Source: Atrina japonica (taxonomy: Eukaryota > Mollusca > Bivalvia > Pterioida > Pinnidae). Taken from it: DNA of 64,000 bases. The position numbers were made by a program, and so were the translations under genes. This document shows positions 13,088 to 24,165 of the stretch, piece by piece (position 1 is the first letter of the stretch; each line of letters begins with the position of its first letter). The stretch lies in assembly GCA_030159075.1 (NCBI GenBank), contig BROG01000297.1, positions 547,501 to 611,500 on the forward strand, written 5' to 3'. Below the pieces are notes generated by a model. It had not been told where the DNA came from, searched no databases, and saw only the letters and a list, made by a program, of their open reading frames with translations.

Positions 13088-13505
13088 TTAAAGGAGCATT
13101 TATTAGCTGTGTTTGTCCCCCCCCCCCCAAAAAAAAAAAAAATTATTTGGATTTTTTCATACTGTTTACTACTTGTACTTTATGTACAATAACAAATAAA
13201 AGCTATACACTGAAATAATAATCATATATTCCTATATATTGCGTGACAATGAGGTCAGATCCAGTTTTGTATTTATATACAAACACATGTAGTAAGGTTT
13301 AGTTAAGATTAATCCATTGCAATTGAAAAAGTGCAAAACGTATGTGCAATTTTCACAAAATATATAGGAATTTAAGAAATTTTATGCTTATGTTTATCTA
13401 TTTTTTGTTATTGTATATCCATATATTTAGTAGTCAAAAAGGAAATAAAATATTTTTGGGGAAAAAAAAAAAAAAAAAAAACACATACAGTTAATGCCCC
13501 TTTAA
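13088..13505. mobile_element. TTAA-flanked foldback MITE, copy 1
   Basis: TTAA at both ends (13088-13091 and 13502-13505). Termini AGGAGCATTTATTAGCTGTG and the inverse of AGGGGCATTAACTGTATG. Inside are a C-run, an A-run and an inverted pair ttcctatatatt/aatatataggaa that lets the whole element fold back. Its 5'-AGG ends with a TTAA target suggest a Kolobok-type parent over piggyBac, whose ends normally start CCY. Confidence 0.85.
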
Positions 13506-14179
13506 GTACAAAATCAGATACATGTGTATTGGTCTAATGGGAAATATTTGATTTTGAGGTAAATACCAGCTGACAATGAGAAGTATCAGGTAGTCAATCT
13601 ACTTCGTTATAAAATCAATATGAATGGAAACAAAATCTTCATTAAATATTGTAAATGATATCTGTAGCCATTAATATGTCTTTGATTTCAGTTACATTTT
13701 TGACAAAACTTGACAATTTTGTCAAAATGTCTGCGTGAATTAATGCACTGTAATTCTTAAACCACTTTTAGTCTTGTCTCTGACCTAAGCCAGAAAGGTT
13801 CAAATTTCATACCTAGGGATGGATAGGTAGTGTATGTGTCAGGTATCACATACACCTGGAATCTTGTTTAAACATTTGGCGGAATACTTGGCTTTTGTCA
13901 TTTTCATTCCAAAGTAATTTCGTTAAGAGGATACTAATGCAGCACTAATTAAATTCTCATTCAGATCTTTCATGGGGTTAAACCGTAAATAAATGAATTT
14001 CTTTGTGTCTCCCTGTCTGTGAAAGGAGAGATAATTATTTCATATTTCTTTTGTAAATACATGTACTCCAGATACAGAGTAAAGACAAATTATGCTGTAC
14101 GTCATTTGAGAATATTGAACCTTTAGATCCTGGTCACTGGTTGAGGAAAGACCATACATAGATAGTGATTTAATGTTTT

Positions 14180-14905
14180 CAGTCTGTCAAGGAACTCCTG
14201 AATTTTTTTTTGGACAATTCCTGATTTTTTCCTGAATTTTCAAGATAAACTCCTGAAAACTCCTGATTTTGAGCCTACCTCACAAAAAGACATGGTGTAA
14301 AACAAAGTTACTTGATTATTAAAGTAAAATCTATAGAGCCTGGTGGGATGGAGAATTGTGAACTCTTTTTATATCTGGGCGAGTTTAAATTTTAGGTGAT
14401 AAAGCATACCATCAAAATTACACTGGCTAGACCATTAAAATTACACTGGCTAGAGTTTACGTTCTTACTTGTCTCCATACATTAGAGAGTATCCAGTGAT
14501 GTAGAAAACGTTTTGGGTTTTTTTCGGTGCGGCTTTTCATAACCGAAAAAGTGAGTAGAATCATCGGGATGATAATCAAAAGGTTATTCTGCCCTGCCAT
14601 CTTATGGAAATCGCACAATTTAACTGTACATTATGGATATCGTATACTGTATATTTGTATACATTATGTATTAGATATTAGTTTGCTATTACATTTTGGT
14701 ATGGAATCTAGCCAACATTCAATTTATTACTAAAAGTCATATTATTGGCCTGAGATTCTTACTTACAGGGAAGGAGGGTGGCCTTTTGTGGGGTTTTTGG
14801 TAATAAAAATTTTATTGTAAAAAAATTTCTGATTAACTCCTGATTTCCAGCTAAATTTCTTCCCGATTTCCTGAATTTTTAAGCCAAAAAGTAGTTGACA
14901 GACTG
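14180..14905. mobile_element. Composite element with CAGTCTGTCAA termini
   Basis: CAGTCTGTCAA at 14180-14190 and its exact inverse at 14895-14905. Near both ends are repeated words gaactcctgaatttt and aactcctgatttt. The centre (14337-14640) is a copy of the dispersed repeat also present at 4768-4960, so it is probably a nested insertion. It has no coding capacity. A 68-codon open frame at 14527 has no recognisable motif. Confidence 0.6.
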
Positions 14906-15235
14906 TGGTTTAATACAAAGCCGTACATGAACTTTTTATTTTTTTTAAGTCTTAATTTATTACGGTACTGACAAATATGTATTGATATAGCCCAGCTGTT
15001 TAATCTGGTCTTAAATGGATTCACATCACATAGCTAACAGACTTATACCAGTAAATTGTCAGAAACCTTTTGTCTATGAGAACAAGTTCTACGGTAGATC
15101 ATGGTCTTTTATCAGCTTTGTTGACTTCAGATCATTTGGTATTCCTCTAGATCTTAAATTATCATTTTTAGCTCACCTCAATAACATTAGGGAAATCTTA
15201 TGCTATCGCTGTCAGCATTGGTTCAATAAACTTGT

Positions 15236-15548
15236 ATGGCTTACATACATCAACAAAACTTGTATGACATCCATACATCAACAAAACTTGTATGACATCC
15301 ATACATCAACAAAACTCGTGTGGCATCCATACATCACCAAAACTTGTATGACATCCATACATCAACAAAATGTATATGACATCCATACATTAACAAAACA
15401 TGTATGACATTCATACATCAACAAAACGTATATGACATCCATACATTAACAAAACATGTATGACTTACATACATCAACAAAACTTGTATGACATCCATAC
15501 ATCAACAAAATTCGTATGACATCCATATATCAACAAAACTTGTATGTA
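15236..15548. repeat. 28-bp minisatellite
   Basis: About 11 copies of a unit reading acatccatacatcaacaaaa plus cttgtatg. First of four contiguous but unrelated tandem arrays between 15.2 and 17.5 kb. Confidence 0.95.
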
Positions 15549-15855
15549 AGATTGGCTTCGGTCAGGTTTTCAATGTTGTGTCCTTGTTAAGAAAATTGGC
15601 TAAGGTCCATATTTCAATGACGTGGCCCTTGTTGATAAGAAGATTTGCTATGGTCAAGTTTTCAATATTGTGCTCTTGTTATTTAGAAGATTGGCTACAG
15701 CCAGGTTTTCAGTGTTTTGCCTTTGTTGTTAAGACGATTGGCTACGGTCAGGTTTTCAATGTTGTGCCCTTGTTGTTATGAAGATTAACTAAGGTCAGGT
15801 TTTCAATGTTATGCCCTTGTTGTTAAGAAGATTGGTTAGGTTAATTGTGATATAT
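15549..15855. repeat. 47-bp minisatellite
   Basis: About six degenerate copies of a unit containing gattggctacggtcaggttt plus tcaatgttgtgcccttgttg. Begins where the 28-bp array ends. Confidence 0.9.
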
Positions 15856-15861
15856 AAAATA

Positions 15862-16168
15862 TGTCATTGTGAGGTGAGCTCTGCCGTCTTTAATAAAATA
15901 TGTCATCGTGAGGTGAGCTCTGCCATCTTTAACAAAATATGTTATCGTGAGGTGAGCTCTGCCGTCTTTCATAAAATATGTCATTGTGAGGTGAGCTTTG
16001 CCGTCTTTAATAGAATATGTCATTGTGAGGTGAGCTCTGCCGTCTTTCATAAATTATGTCATTGTGAGGTGAGCTCTGCCGTCTTTAATAAAATATGTCA
16101 TTGTGAGGTGAGCTCTGCCATCTTTCATAAAGTATGTCATTGTGAGGTTAGCTTTGCCGTCTTTTATT
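15862..16168. repeat. 39-bp minisatellite
   Basis: Eight copies of a unit with tatgtcattgtgaggtgagc and tctgccgtctttaataaaa. The unit is 13 codons, which creates open frames on both strands (HCEVSSAVFNKIC and its inverse). Nothing supports them as genes. Confidence 0.96.
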
Positions 16169-16309
16169 ACTCTTTGTTTTCCTGCTTTGTTCTGTTCTTA
16201 TTAGACTGGACATTACCTTTATCTAGATTTCAGTAATTTCTTAAAATAAGTCAAATTTTATCTTTATCCTGGTTTCAACTCTATATAACTAGGATCTTGA
16301 TTTTCATGG

Positions 16310-16767
16310 ATCAAGTTATCAGGTTATTAAGAGCAGATATGATGTCATAAAGATCTCATTTAAAGCATTTTAATGTCAGAACAGATTTGATGTCATTCTG
16401 ATATATTCATCAACAGATGTAATGTCATCAGGATTTCATTTAGAGATGATTTAGCGTCATTTATATATCTCGGTCAAATGAATTGATGTCATTTGATATC
16501 TTTCAACAGATTTGATATCATTTTGATATCTTTGTCAAGAGATTTGATTTCATCAGGATTTCATTTAGAGTTTGTTTGATGTCATATCAATATCTCTGTC
16601 AACAGATATGATGTCATTTCAATATCACTGTCAACAGATTTGATGTCATTTTTTTATCTGTCAGATTTGATTTCATCAGGATTTCATTTAGAGTCGATTT
16701 GATGTCATTTTGATATCTGTCAACAAATTTGATGTCTTTTTGATATCTTCATCAACAGAAGATATGT
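16310..16767. repeat. Irregular minisatellite, left part
   Basis: Degenerate repeats of gatttgatgtcattttgata plus tctttgtcaacagat, with longer units that add tcatcaggatttcatttaga. The array resumes at 17368 after a G/T-rich block. Confidence 0.88.
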
Positions 16768-17367
16768 TTGGGTTTTTTTTGCTCCTTTTGTTGTTTTATT
16801 TTCTGGTTGTTTTTATTTGGGGTTTTTTTTGCTCGGTCATCAGAGTTTTGGTTGTTGTGGGTGTGGGGGGTATCATCAGGTGGTTTTTGTTGTGGGTTTT
16901 TTTGCTTATTGTCTTTATCCATATTAACGGTTTTTAGATCGCTTTTTTTTTGGTGTGTTTCCCTGGTTTCTTTTTGTTTTATTTTGTTCGTGTTTTGTCT
17001 TTTTGGGGTTGCTTGGTGTTTTTATTTTGTTATTTTGGGTTCGATGGTTTTTTTTTTTGTCTTCTGGTTAGGTATAGGGGGTGTGTAGACGGGGTCAAGG
17101 GGGTTTTTTATTTTAGTGATCTTTTTGGTTTTTGATGGTGGGGTGTTTTTTATTTTTGTTTGTTTAGGTTTTTTGTTCGTTTGGTGGATTTTTGGCGTTG
17201 TTATGGTCTTTTTGTTGTTTCTTTTTTTATATTCTTGTTTGGTGGGGTATTTTGGTAATTCTTTTGGGTTGGAGGTATTTTTTTTTACGTTGCGTGTTTT
17301 TTTGCTTATTTTTGTTTGGTTTGAATTTCTTTAGGATTTTGTGTATTTTTATTTATGTTATTTTATA
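16768..17367. repeat. Extreme G/T-rich low-complexity block inside the minisatellite
   Basis: About 600 bases in which the + strand is almost only T and G, with many T runs of 6-10 and G runs of 3-6, and A and C strongly depleted. It is flanked on both sides by the same tandem repeat. Open frames here encode F/L/V/G-rich hydrophobic peptides purely because of base composition, and I do not call them genes. Confidence 0.85.
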
Positions 17368-17520
17368 GGGGTCGTCTGAGCTAGGTGTCATCAGAATCTC
17401 ATTTAGAGCTGATTTGATGTCATTTTGATATCTTCATCAACAGATATGTTGTCATCAGAATCTCATTTAGAGCTGATTTGATGTCATTTTGATGTCAGTT
17501 ACAAGTCTGATGTTATCAAG
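17368..17520. repeat. Irregular minisatellite, right part
   Basis: Resumes the 16310-16767 array with tcatcagaatctcatttaga and gctgatttgatgtcattttg units. About four copies. Confidence 0.88.
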
Positions 17521-18860
17521 ATCTGAACAGACCTACTATTAAATGAACCATATTTTTTATGCAAAAATATATGTCATTATGGAACTACACAAAGTCCTTC
17601 TCATTTAAATGATAACATACATATATCTGATATTGTCTGGTCGAGAGTTGTAAAAGTCTGGTACAGGGAGAGTTTTATTTTATTTTGTTTTTTGTCTGGC
17701 TGTTGGTGCAAGGAGGAGTGGTTTTTCCAATTAATTTTATCACTTTTAAAGAGCAATTCAAACCTTGAAAATGTTCACTTTAAAGATTGTCATGGTTTCC
17801 AAGCAGTTTAACTAAACTGAAATGTCACTTTCAAAATCATGTGAATAGTTATATGGAAGTAACCTGCTTTCCGTCAAATTTATAGCAGAGAGAAGTATTT
17901 GTTTAATTCTGTAGAATTACAAATTCGAATTTGCAAATTTTTTTTATAGTAATCACTATACTTCTGAGGATTTACATATAAATAGATGTAAAGAATTTGC
18001 AAGTCAAAATTCAAACTATATTAAGAATTGAATCTAAACCATGTAACATTTTTGTGGTTGGGATTATATTCCTAAAAAAAGAGCAGGAAACAGAATTGTT
18101 ATACTTCATACAATTGTACTGTGTTTTCTTTTCTTTGGAGGAGGGCATGGGGTTTTAGGGAGTATGAACTTATCTACCACATAACAGATTCATTCCTCAT
18201 TATTTATTTTGTACTGTGCATGTACAGCACTCTGTCAAAAGTGAGTCATTTTACTCTCACCATTTTCTCTTAGGGTTCTATTTCAAATCAATGTTTTTGT
18301 TTTCTATTTTTCAAATACCTGTCTCAAATTAATGCCTGCCTACTTCAATCCTTGTCAAAAAAACTCCATTCATCATCATCTGATATTAGTTTTAAACTCC
18401 TTTGAAACTTATTTCTGAGAAGCAACATCTTTCCTTTGCAGTTAGTACATGTATTTTGTTGAAACCACTTACTATATAGAAAGAAGGAAATGACGTCGTA
18501 AATTTCATTTGTGACTGACAAAAACTTGCAGTTTTGATGAAAAGAATCAGACACATTCCAATCAAATTTCGAAAGATTGTCGATAGACTTCAACACAAAT
18601 GTGCAAATGTTTACAAAATTTCATTTAGTATATAAGTCAGGCCAATCATTTTTAACAAGCTATTAAGAAAATTATTTCAGTAGACCCACACTTTTGTTCA
18701 ACACTTTTGGCATGGAACCGTAATTCTACTTCTATGGATATATGATATATATAAAAACAAAAATATCATTTTTCTAATATTAACCATAATAAAAACAAAA
18801 ATTTCAAAACCACCAGGTCCTGTCATCAACTCTCAAAGTCAAGTTTTATATATTTACCTG
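17521..18860. other. Non-coding, nothing recognised
   Basis: AT-rich. An open frame of 83 codons on the minus strand (18596-18345) starts MLKSIDNLSKFDWNVSDS. It has no recognisable domain, and nothing nearby supports a gene. Confidence 0.45.
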
Positions 18861-18865
18861 TAGTG

Positions 18866-21092
18866 GATTGTTTGTTCGTTTATTGTTGTTTAAAGGTCCA
18901 TGGCCGGCTAGTATTGAAGTACATGAAATATCGTAAAAAGTTCTCTGATTCACACATTATACAATTTAAAGACATACCAATCAAAACTAGTTTTCACATA
19001 CTCTGCAATTAGTCAGAAAATGATAAAAACAACGTGATACAAACACCCCTAATTAGCGATGGCACGTGTACTGTTCACTGCTGTTACATCGATACGGAAA
19101 ACATACCAAATATGAATATACGTCAAATTATGGGAAGTATTTTATCGAAAACTGCAATTATTAATTTTTCTAAATAAAAATATTGTATTTCTATACATAC
19201 ACTTTTATCACTTTCAAGTTAAACAGATAAAAACAAAAGAATGTATTGGTATTCTTCGACCAGTTTGAGACTCCACGATTGAACAGAAGTGTTTAATAAA
19301 TAGCCATGACATATTGAGGTTGCTTCAGCGGAAATTCAAAAAAGGGTGGCAATTTATTAATGTGTTTTCAACTTCATTTCCTTCCTTAAAGCATTTCAAC
19401 ACTTTATTTCTATTCCTAAATGCAAAGTTCAATTTCTTTATTGATTCTATCTTTCTCTTTTTTTTCTTTTTTTTTTTGGTGGGGGGGGGGGGGGGGGGGG
19501 GGGTTGTTTGTTTGCTACCTGAATGGCAACGTGTTTACTTCTTTGTGGAATGATGATAAACTCAGACCCATCTCAATTCATGCTCATCTTAACTCATATC
19601 CTCTTTGGCTAAGTCATGCCTACGATTGACTGACTCATAACCAAAACAATTGGAAGAGTCGTACCCATCATTTTACTAATTTGTACACAATAACATAGGA
19701 ATTATGGTTACACCCATGACCTAGTTCTCAAGCACATAGAAAAATAGAAAAGTCTCAATCATTTTTCTACATAGGAATCATGAATACCCATTATCCTTTT
19801 TCGGTATGTTCCATTCTGTACAGTTTATGTTCATATCATGTGACCTCAACAGAATGTCGGGTAAAATCCCTTCCGGTTTTGTAATATTAACATTTACAAC
19901 ATTCAATGATATTGTGTCTCAGTTCTTCTCCTGGGATTTAATTGTTGATAGATATTGGAATCCTTTCTTGTAATGACTACAAGTGCTGTCACTTCCTTGT
20001 AGGCTGCTTTTCACATCTGGCATCTAGTTGCATACTATTATGACAAATGATAACAGAAAGAATCAACTCCAAAGAGGTCTTGAAATTATACATGACAATT
20101 GTATGGTGTTTGCAAGCAGTGCAATGTCGTTTGAAAATTACGAAGTTTTCGATGGCATAAGATATTTATAACGCGCAATGATGATCCTACTAATAGTATG
20201 TTCCTAAAAGGTTCCTCTAAAACAACTACATTCACATGACAATTTTCTGTCCTGTCATATGAACAACTGAAAATCCGACAAACTGATTCCTAAATTTGGC
20301 ATGAACTGTAAACAAACAGTATAGGGAGCGTCATCCTCGTAAAACCACGGTCCTGAATCGCTATGCTCTGTCCTACCGTTGGATTCATGTGCAGCGAAGT
20401 ACTTATGTCATTTCAATACCAAACGGCATTATGGAAATTACCTTGTTGGTAAATACGTGTATACCTTCATAAATAATTCTACAATCAAACAGGCGATGGG
20501 CACAAATGAGTTAATCGATGGCCACGAGTCAGCTAAGACATGGGTACGAGTCAGTCAATTTACTTAAGTACGAGTTGTGATGGATACGAGATGACAATAT
20601 CCCATATGTTGAACTTATTCATCTGAGCTTGCTTTGAATATTTGGAACTCCATTTGTATTTATTGTCCTTACGAGTAAAAATCATTTTTTAATCTTTAAT
20701 CTCAGATAACTAGAAAACAGCGAATCACTCCGAAGCGTAATTAATGGGAAGATTATAACTTAATATAAACATTCTGCAAAGCATATTACCATTTAAAACA
20801 AAATTAACAACCTTGCTGAGCATATATCGCTGGTCATGGACCTTTAACCTCCCACTCAGAAATATTTCACTCATAGACATTACCAAATGCTGGTGAAGGG
20901 CTTCAAATTTTGGCCTATGCTTGGCACTTATGGCCATTGAGCAGTGAGGGTTCTTTAACGTGCTGACACCTCAGTTTTTACTGTCTCATCCGAAGGACAG
21001 GAAACAAACCTGCAAAATACTAAGTACTTGAACTCACGACCTCATGATCAAGAATTGAGCACGCTACCGACTGAGCCAGGTCAGGGTGTAAT
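18866..21092 (-). mobile_element. tRNA-derived SINE (family A) split by a 1.95-kb insertion
   Basis: The left piece, 18866-18893, ends ttattgttgtttaa. The right piece, 20844-21092, begins ttaacctcccactcag. Together they reproduce the intact arrangement at 11405-11658. On the minus strand the right piece carries a tRNA-like head with an A-box (tggctcagtcggtagcgtgc) and a B-box-like ggtcgtgagttcaag, more complete than the 11.4-kb copy. Confidence 0.9.
18894..20843. mobile_element. TTAA-flanked 1.95-kb non-autonomous DNA element
   Basis: The TTAA is duplicated (18890-18893 and 20844-20847), and the inverted termini are AGGTCCATGGCCGGC and the inverse of AGGTCCATGACCAGC. The interruption of a SINE of known structure fixes both boundaries exactly. 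Inside are a G-run (19479-19503) and two regions with partly inverted gactgactc words near 19.6 and 20.5 kb. I see no transposase frame. TTAA target plus 5'-AGG ends fits the Kolobok superfamily, but without a coding region the class remains inference. Confidence 0.88.
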
Positions 21093-21129
21093 GGTAAGCC
21101 TACAAATGTTATATAAGTATATCACTATT

Positions 21130-22530
21130 AGGTCACTATACTATTATATAGTTACATCATTGTTACGTCACTTATACATACACACTGTTAGCATACTATT
21201 ATAGAGCTGCAGTTCTGTTGGGACACTATTATAGAGCTACAGCACTGTTAACACAATATATTAGAGCTACAACACTGTTAGGTCACTACTATAGAGCTAC
21301 ATCACAGTTAGGTCATTATTAAAGAGTTAAACACTATTAGGTCACTATCATAGCGTTACATCAGTGTTAGGTCACTATCATAGCTTTACATCAGTGTTAG
21401 GTCACTATTTTAGCGTTACATCAGTGTTAGGTCACTATCATAGCGTTACATCAGTGTTAGGTCACTATTTTAGCGTTACATCAGTGTTAGGTCACTATCA
21501 TAGCTTTATATCAGTGTTAGGTCACTATTATAGCGTTACATCAGTGTTAGGTCACTATCATAGCTTTACATCAGTGTTAGGTCACTATTTTAGCGTTACA
21601 TCAGTGTTAGGTCTCTATCATAGCATTACATCAGTGTTAGGTACCTATTATAGAGCTACATCACAGTTAGGTCACTATAATAGAGTTACATCAGTGTTAG
21701 GTCACTATTATAGAGTTACATCAGTGTTAGGTCACTATTATAGAGCTACAACACTGTTAGGTCACTGTTACTGAGCTACAACACTGTTAGGTCACTATTA
21801 TAGAGCTACAACACTGCTAGTTCATTATTAAATATCTACAACACTGTTAGGTCACTATTAAAGAGCTACAACACTGTTAGGTCACTATTATAGAGCTACA
21901 ACACTGTTAGGTCACTATTATAGAGCTACAACACTGTTAGGTCACTATTATAGAGCTACATCACTGTTAGGTCATTACTTTAGAGCTATAACACTGTTAG
22001 GTCACTATTATAGAGCTACATCACCGCTAGGTCACTATTATAGAGCTACATCACTGTTAGGTCACTATTATAGAGCTACATCACTGTTAGGTCATTACTT
22101 TAGAGCTATAACACTGTTAGGTCACTATTAAAGAGCTACAACACTGTTAGGTCACTATTATAGAGCTACAACACTGTTAGGTCACTATTATAGAGCTACA
22201 ACACTGTTAGGTCACTATTATAGAGCTACATCACCGCTAGGTCACTATTATAGAGCTACAACGCTGTTAGGTCACTACTATAGAGCTACAACACTGTTAG
22301 GTCACTACTATAGGGCTACAACTATTATAGAGCTACAACACTGTTAGGTCACTATTATAGAGCTACAACACTGTTAGGTCACTATTATAGAGTTACATCA
22401 CTGTTAGGTCACTATTACAGAGTTACATCAGTGTTAGTTCACTACTATAGAGTTACATCACTGTTAGGTCACTATTACAGAGTTACATCACTGTTAGGTC
22501 ATTATTATTATCACTGCTAGGTCACTAAGA
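21130..22530. repeat. 30-bp minisatellite with higher-order structure
   Basis: About 45 copies of a 30-bp unit made of gtcactattatagagctaca plus acactgttag. At 21371-21640 two variants alternate strictly (ctatcatagc and ctattttagc), giving a 60-bp dimer. Further on, a marked variant (gtcattactttagagctata) recurs at 21971 and 22091, 120 bases apart. The 10-codon unit opens a frame (VLGHYHSVTS) that is not a gene. Confidence 0.97.
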
Positions 22531-23450
22531 AGTAATAAATTTGAATGGATAATTTGACAGGACATAATCAGCTCTTACTGAAATACAAAGTACTTGGTTT
22601 CGTATACCCACGGGGACTCAAACAGTCAAACAGCAGTGGAAACAACTCAGTGGTTGTAAATACCATAAATATAAAACCAAAGTTATAGTTTTTTTTTCTC
22701 TCACAAAAAAAAACTATAACTTGATACCTGTGATATCTATGTAGAGAGCATTTGTAGCTTGGGAATCTTATTTGGCTTAAAGATAAAGAAATGAGTTTTG
22801 AAAATCAAATATAAACAATAAAATAAATTAAAACAACTAAGATCTAAAATAAAGCATTTCTTCATGATTAGGAAAGATGTTATTTTTATCCATTTTACAT
22901 GCTTGTTTACAATTTTTGTGTGATATTAGCTTATGTATATTTCATATTAAGAGCTATCTGATATCCAGTAAAATGCTTCTTGTCATCTCCATAGTAAAAA
23001 TCATGTCAGGCTACAAAATTTTAAAACAAATTTTAATTATTCTAATTCTGAAAGTTAATTGTACCAAATTGAATGCATGGTTATTCATTTTATGGCAGTT
23101 TTCTGAACTTTTCCATTATAGATGAAATAGATCACCATCATGACTGACATGACATTGACAAGGTGCTTGATTACTGCTCCCATAATCGCTTTGTATATGA
23201 AACAAATAGAATGTGAAAGTGATTGTGATATATGTAAATGTCTGATCTTATTTATTTTTATTGATATTATGTGATAAAACTAGTCCCCAAACAAATTTCT
23301 CAGATTCAGAATAAATTTGGTTTTAATTTGTCGGTTTTTTTTTTTTCTTGGCTCTCTTTATGGTAGTATTTTAGCATACTAATGTCACTTCATGACAAAA
23401 TCCAGCTGCACCTTATATTTTTTGTGACAAATTGGAAATCACCCCTTAAT
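22531..23450. other. Non-coding; one hairpin
   Basis: A perfect inverted repeat at 22680-22722 (arms aagttatagtttttt and its inverse, loop about six bases). Otherwise AT-rich sequence with nothing recognised. Confidence 0.5.
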
Positions 23451-23455
23451 CAGTA

Positions 23456-23820
23456 TCAAGCCCACATTGATTTGCTGAGGACAGTCAAGTATGGTTGCCA
23501 TGACAACTGGCATGTCATCACAGAACTGATCAATAAAATGCTAATATCAGTAAAATGAGATGGTAAATTTGTATCAGTGTTCGTGTTACACAGACTCGGT
23601 GATGATGTATAGATCAGTGTTTCACATGCAAAATGGACGTCCAACTTCAGGGTTCCTTGCGTTTGCAGTTTGTTCATGGATTTTGTCGAGACGGGGTTCT
23701 CAATATAGGGACCTCCAAAGAAAATTGGATAAGTTTTGCACGTTTTGTAATATCGATAGGTTCTCGGCAGGAAATCAGAACATGATGTAGACATAAGTTC
23801 TCATTCTTCAGGTGAGTTAA
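23456..23820. other. Repeat-free segment with an X-box; possible regulatory DNA or exon
   Basis: This segment is less AT-rich than its surroundings. It contains a consensus RFX X-box (23494-23507) and keeps a 112-codon frame open on the minus strand (23794-23456, starting MSTSCSDFLPRTYRYY). The peptide matches no family I know and looks uncompositional but not domain-like. Overlapping short + strand frames exist too. A conserved non-coding element, an unrecognised exon and chance are all possible. Confidence 0.3.
23494..23507. promoter_or_regulatory. RFX X-box-like palindrome
   Basis: GTTGCCATGACAAC matches the X-box half-site arrangement (GTTNCC, 2-base spacer, GNNAAC) recognised by RFX transcription factors. 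Sequence match only; the segment is repeat-free, which makes it more credible than one inside a transposon. Confidence 0.5.
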
Positions 23821-24117
23821 AATAATTGCAATGTAAATTGTTTAGAGGTGAATTTGTAGTTTCAAAAATTTGCATTTCTTATTTGTTGATTTATATGAAA
23901 TAATTCACTATAGACAAAAATAAAATGCAAATTTTTAATGAAAAAAAATGAAAAAATGATTTTCAGAATTACCCGTACTTTAGAGAAAATTTTTTTTGTT
24001 CTTACCTTTACATTGAGAAAGGAACGTGAAATTTTATGCTTAACAAAAATAACATAATTGAGTAAAGAATGTAATGTAATTTATATGATTTCGATTCCCA
24101 ATCTTTTATTTTTTTTA

Positions 24118-24120
<3 letters not shown>

Positions 24121-24162
<42 letters not shown>
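24121..24162. repeat. (TA)n microsatellite
   Basis: About 20 TA dinucleotides, uninterrupted. Confidence 0.96.

Positions 24163-24165
<3 letters not shown>

Noticed and set aside
15811..16236. 141-codon frame with a repeated HCEVSSAVFNKIC-like motif
   Set aside because: It is the translation of the 39-bp array; the minus strand is also open in the same way.
16710..17334. Several hydrophobic frames that look like membrane proteins
   Set aside because: G/T-only sequence encodes F, L, V, G, W and C by composition. Frames overlap one another and lack any family resemblance.
20990..21092. A genuine tRNA gene on the minus strand
   Set aside because: A- and B-box-like motifs are present, but the body and tail match the SINE at 11405-11658, and no complete cloverleaf is seen.
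21364..21774. 136-codon frame of GHYHSVTSVL repeats
   Set aside because: 30-bp minisatellite translation.
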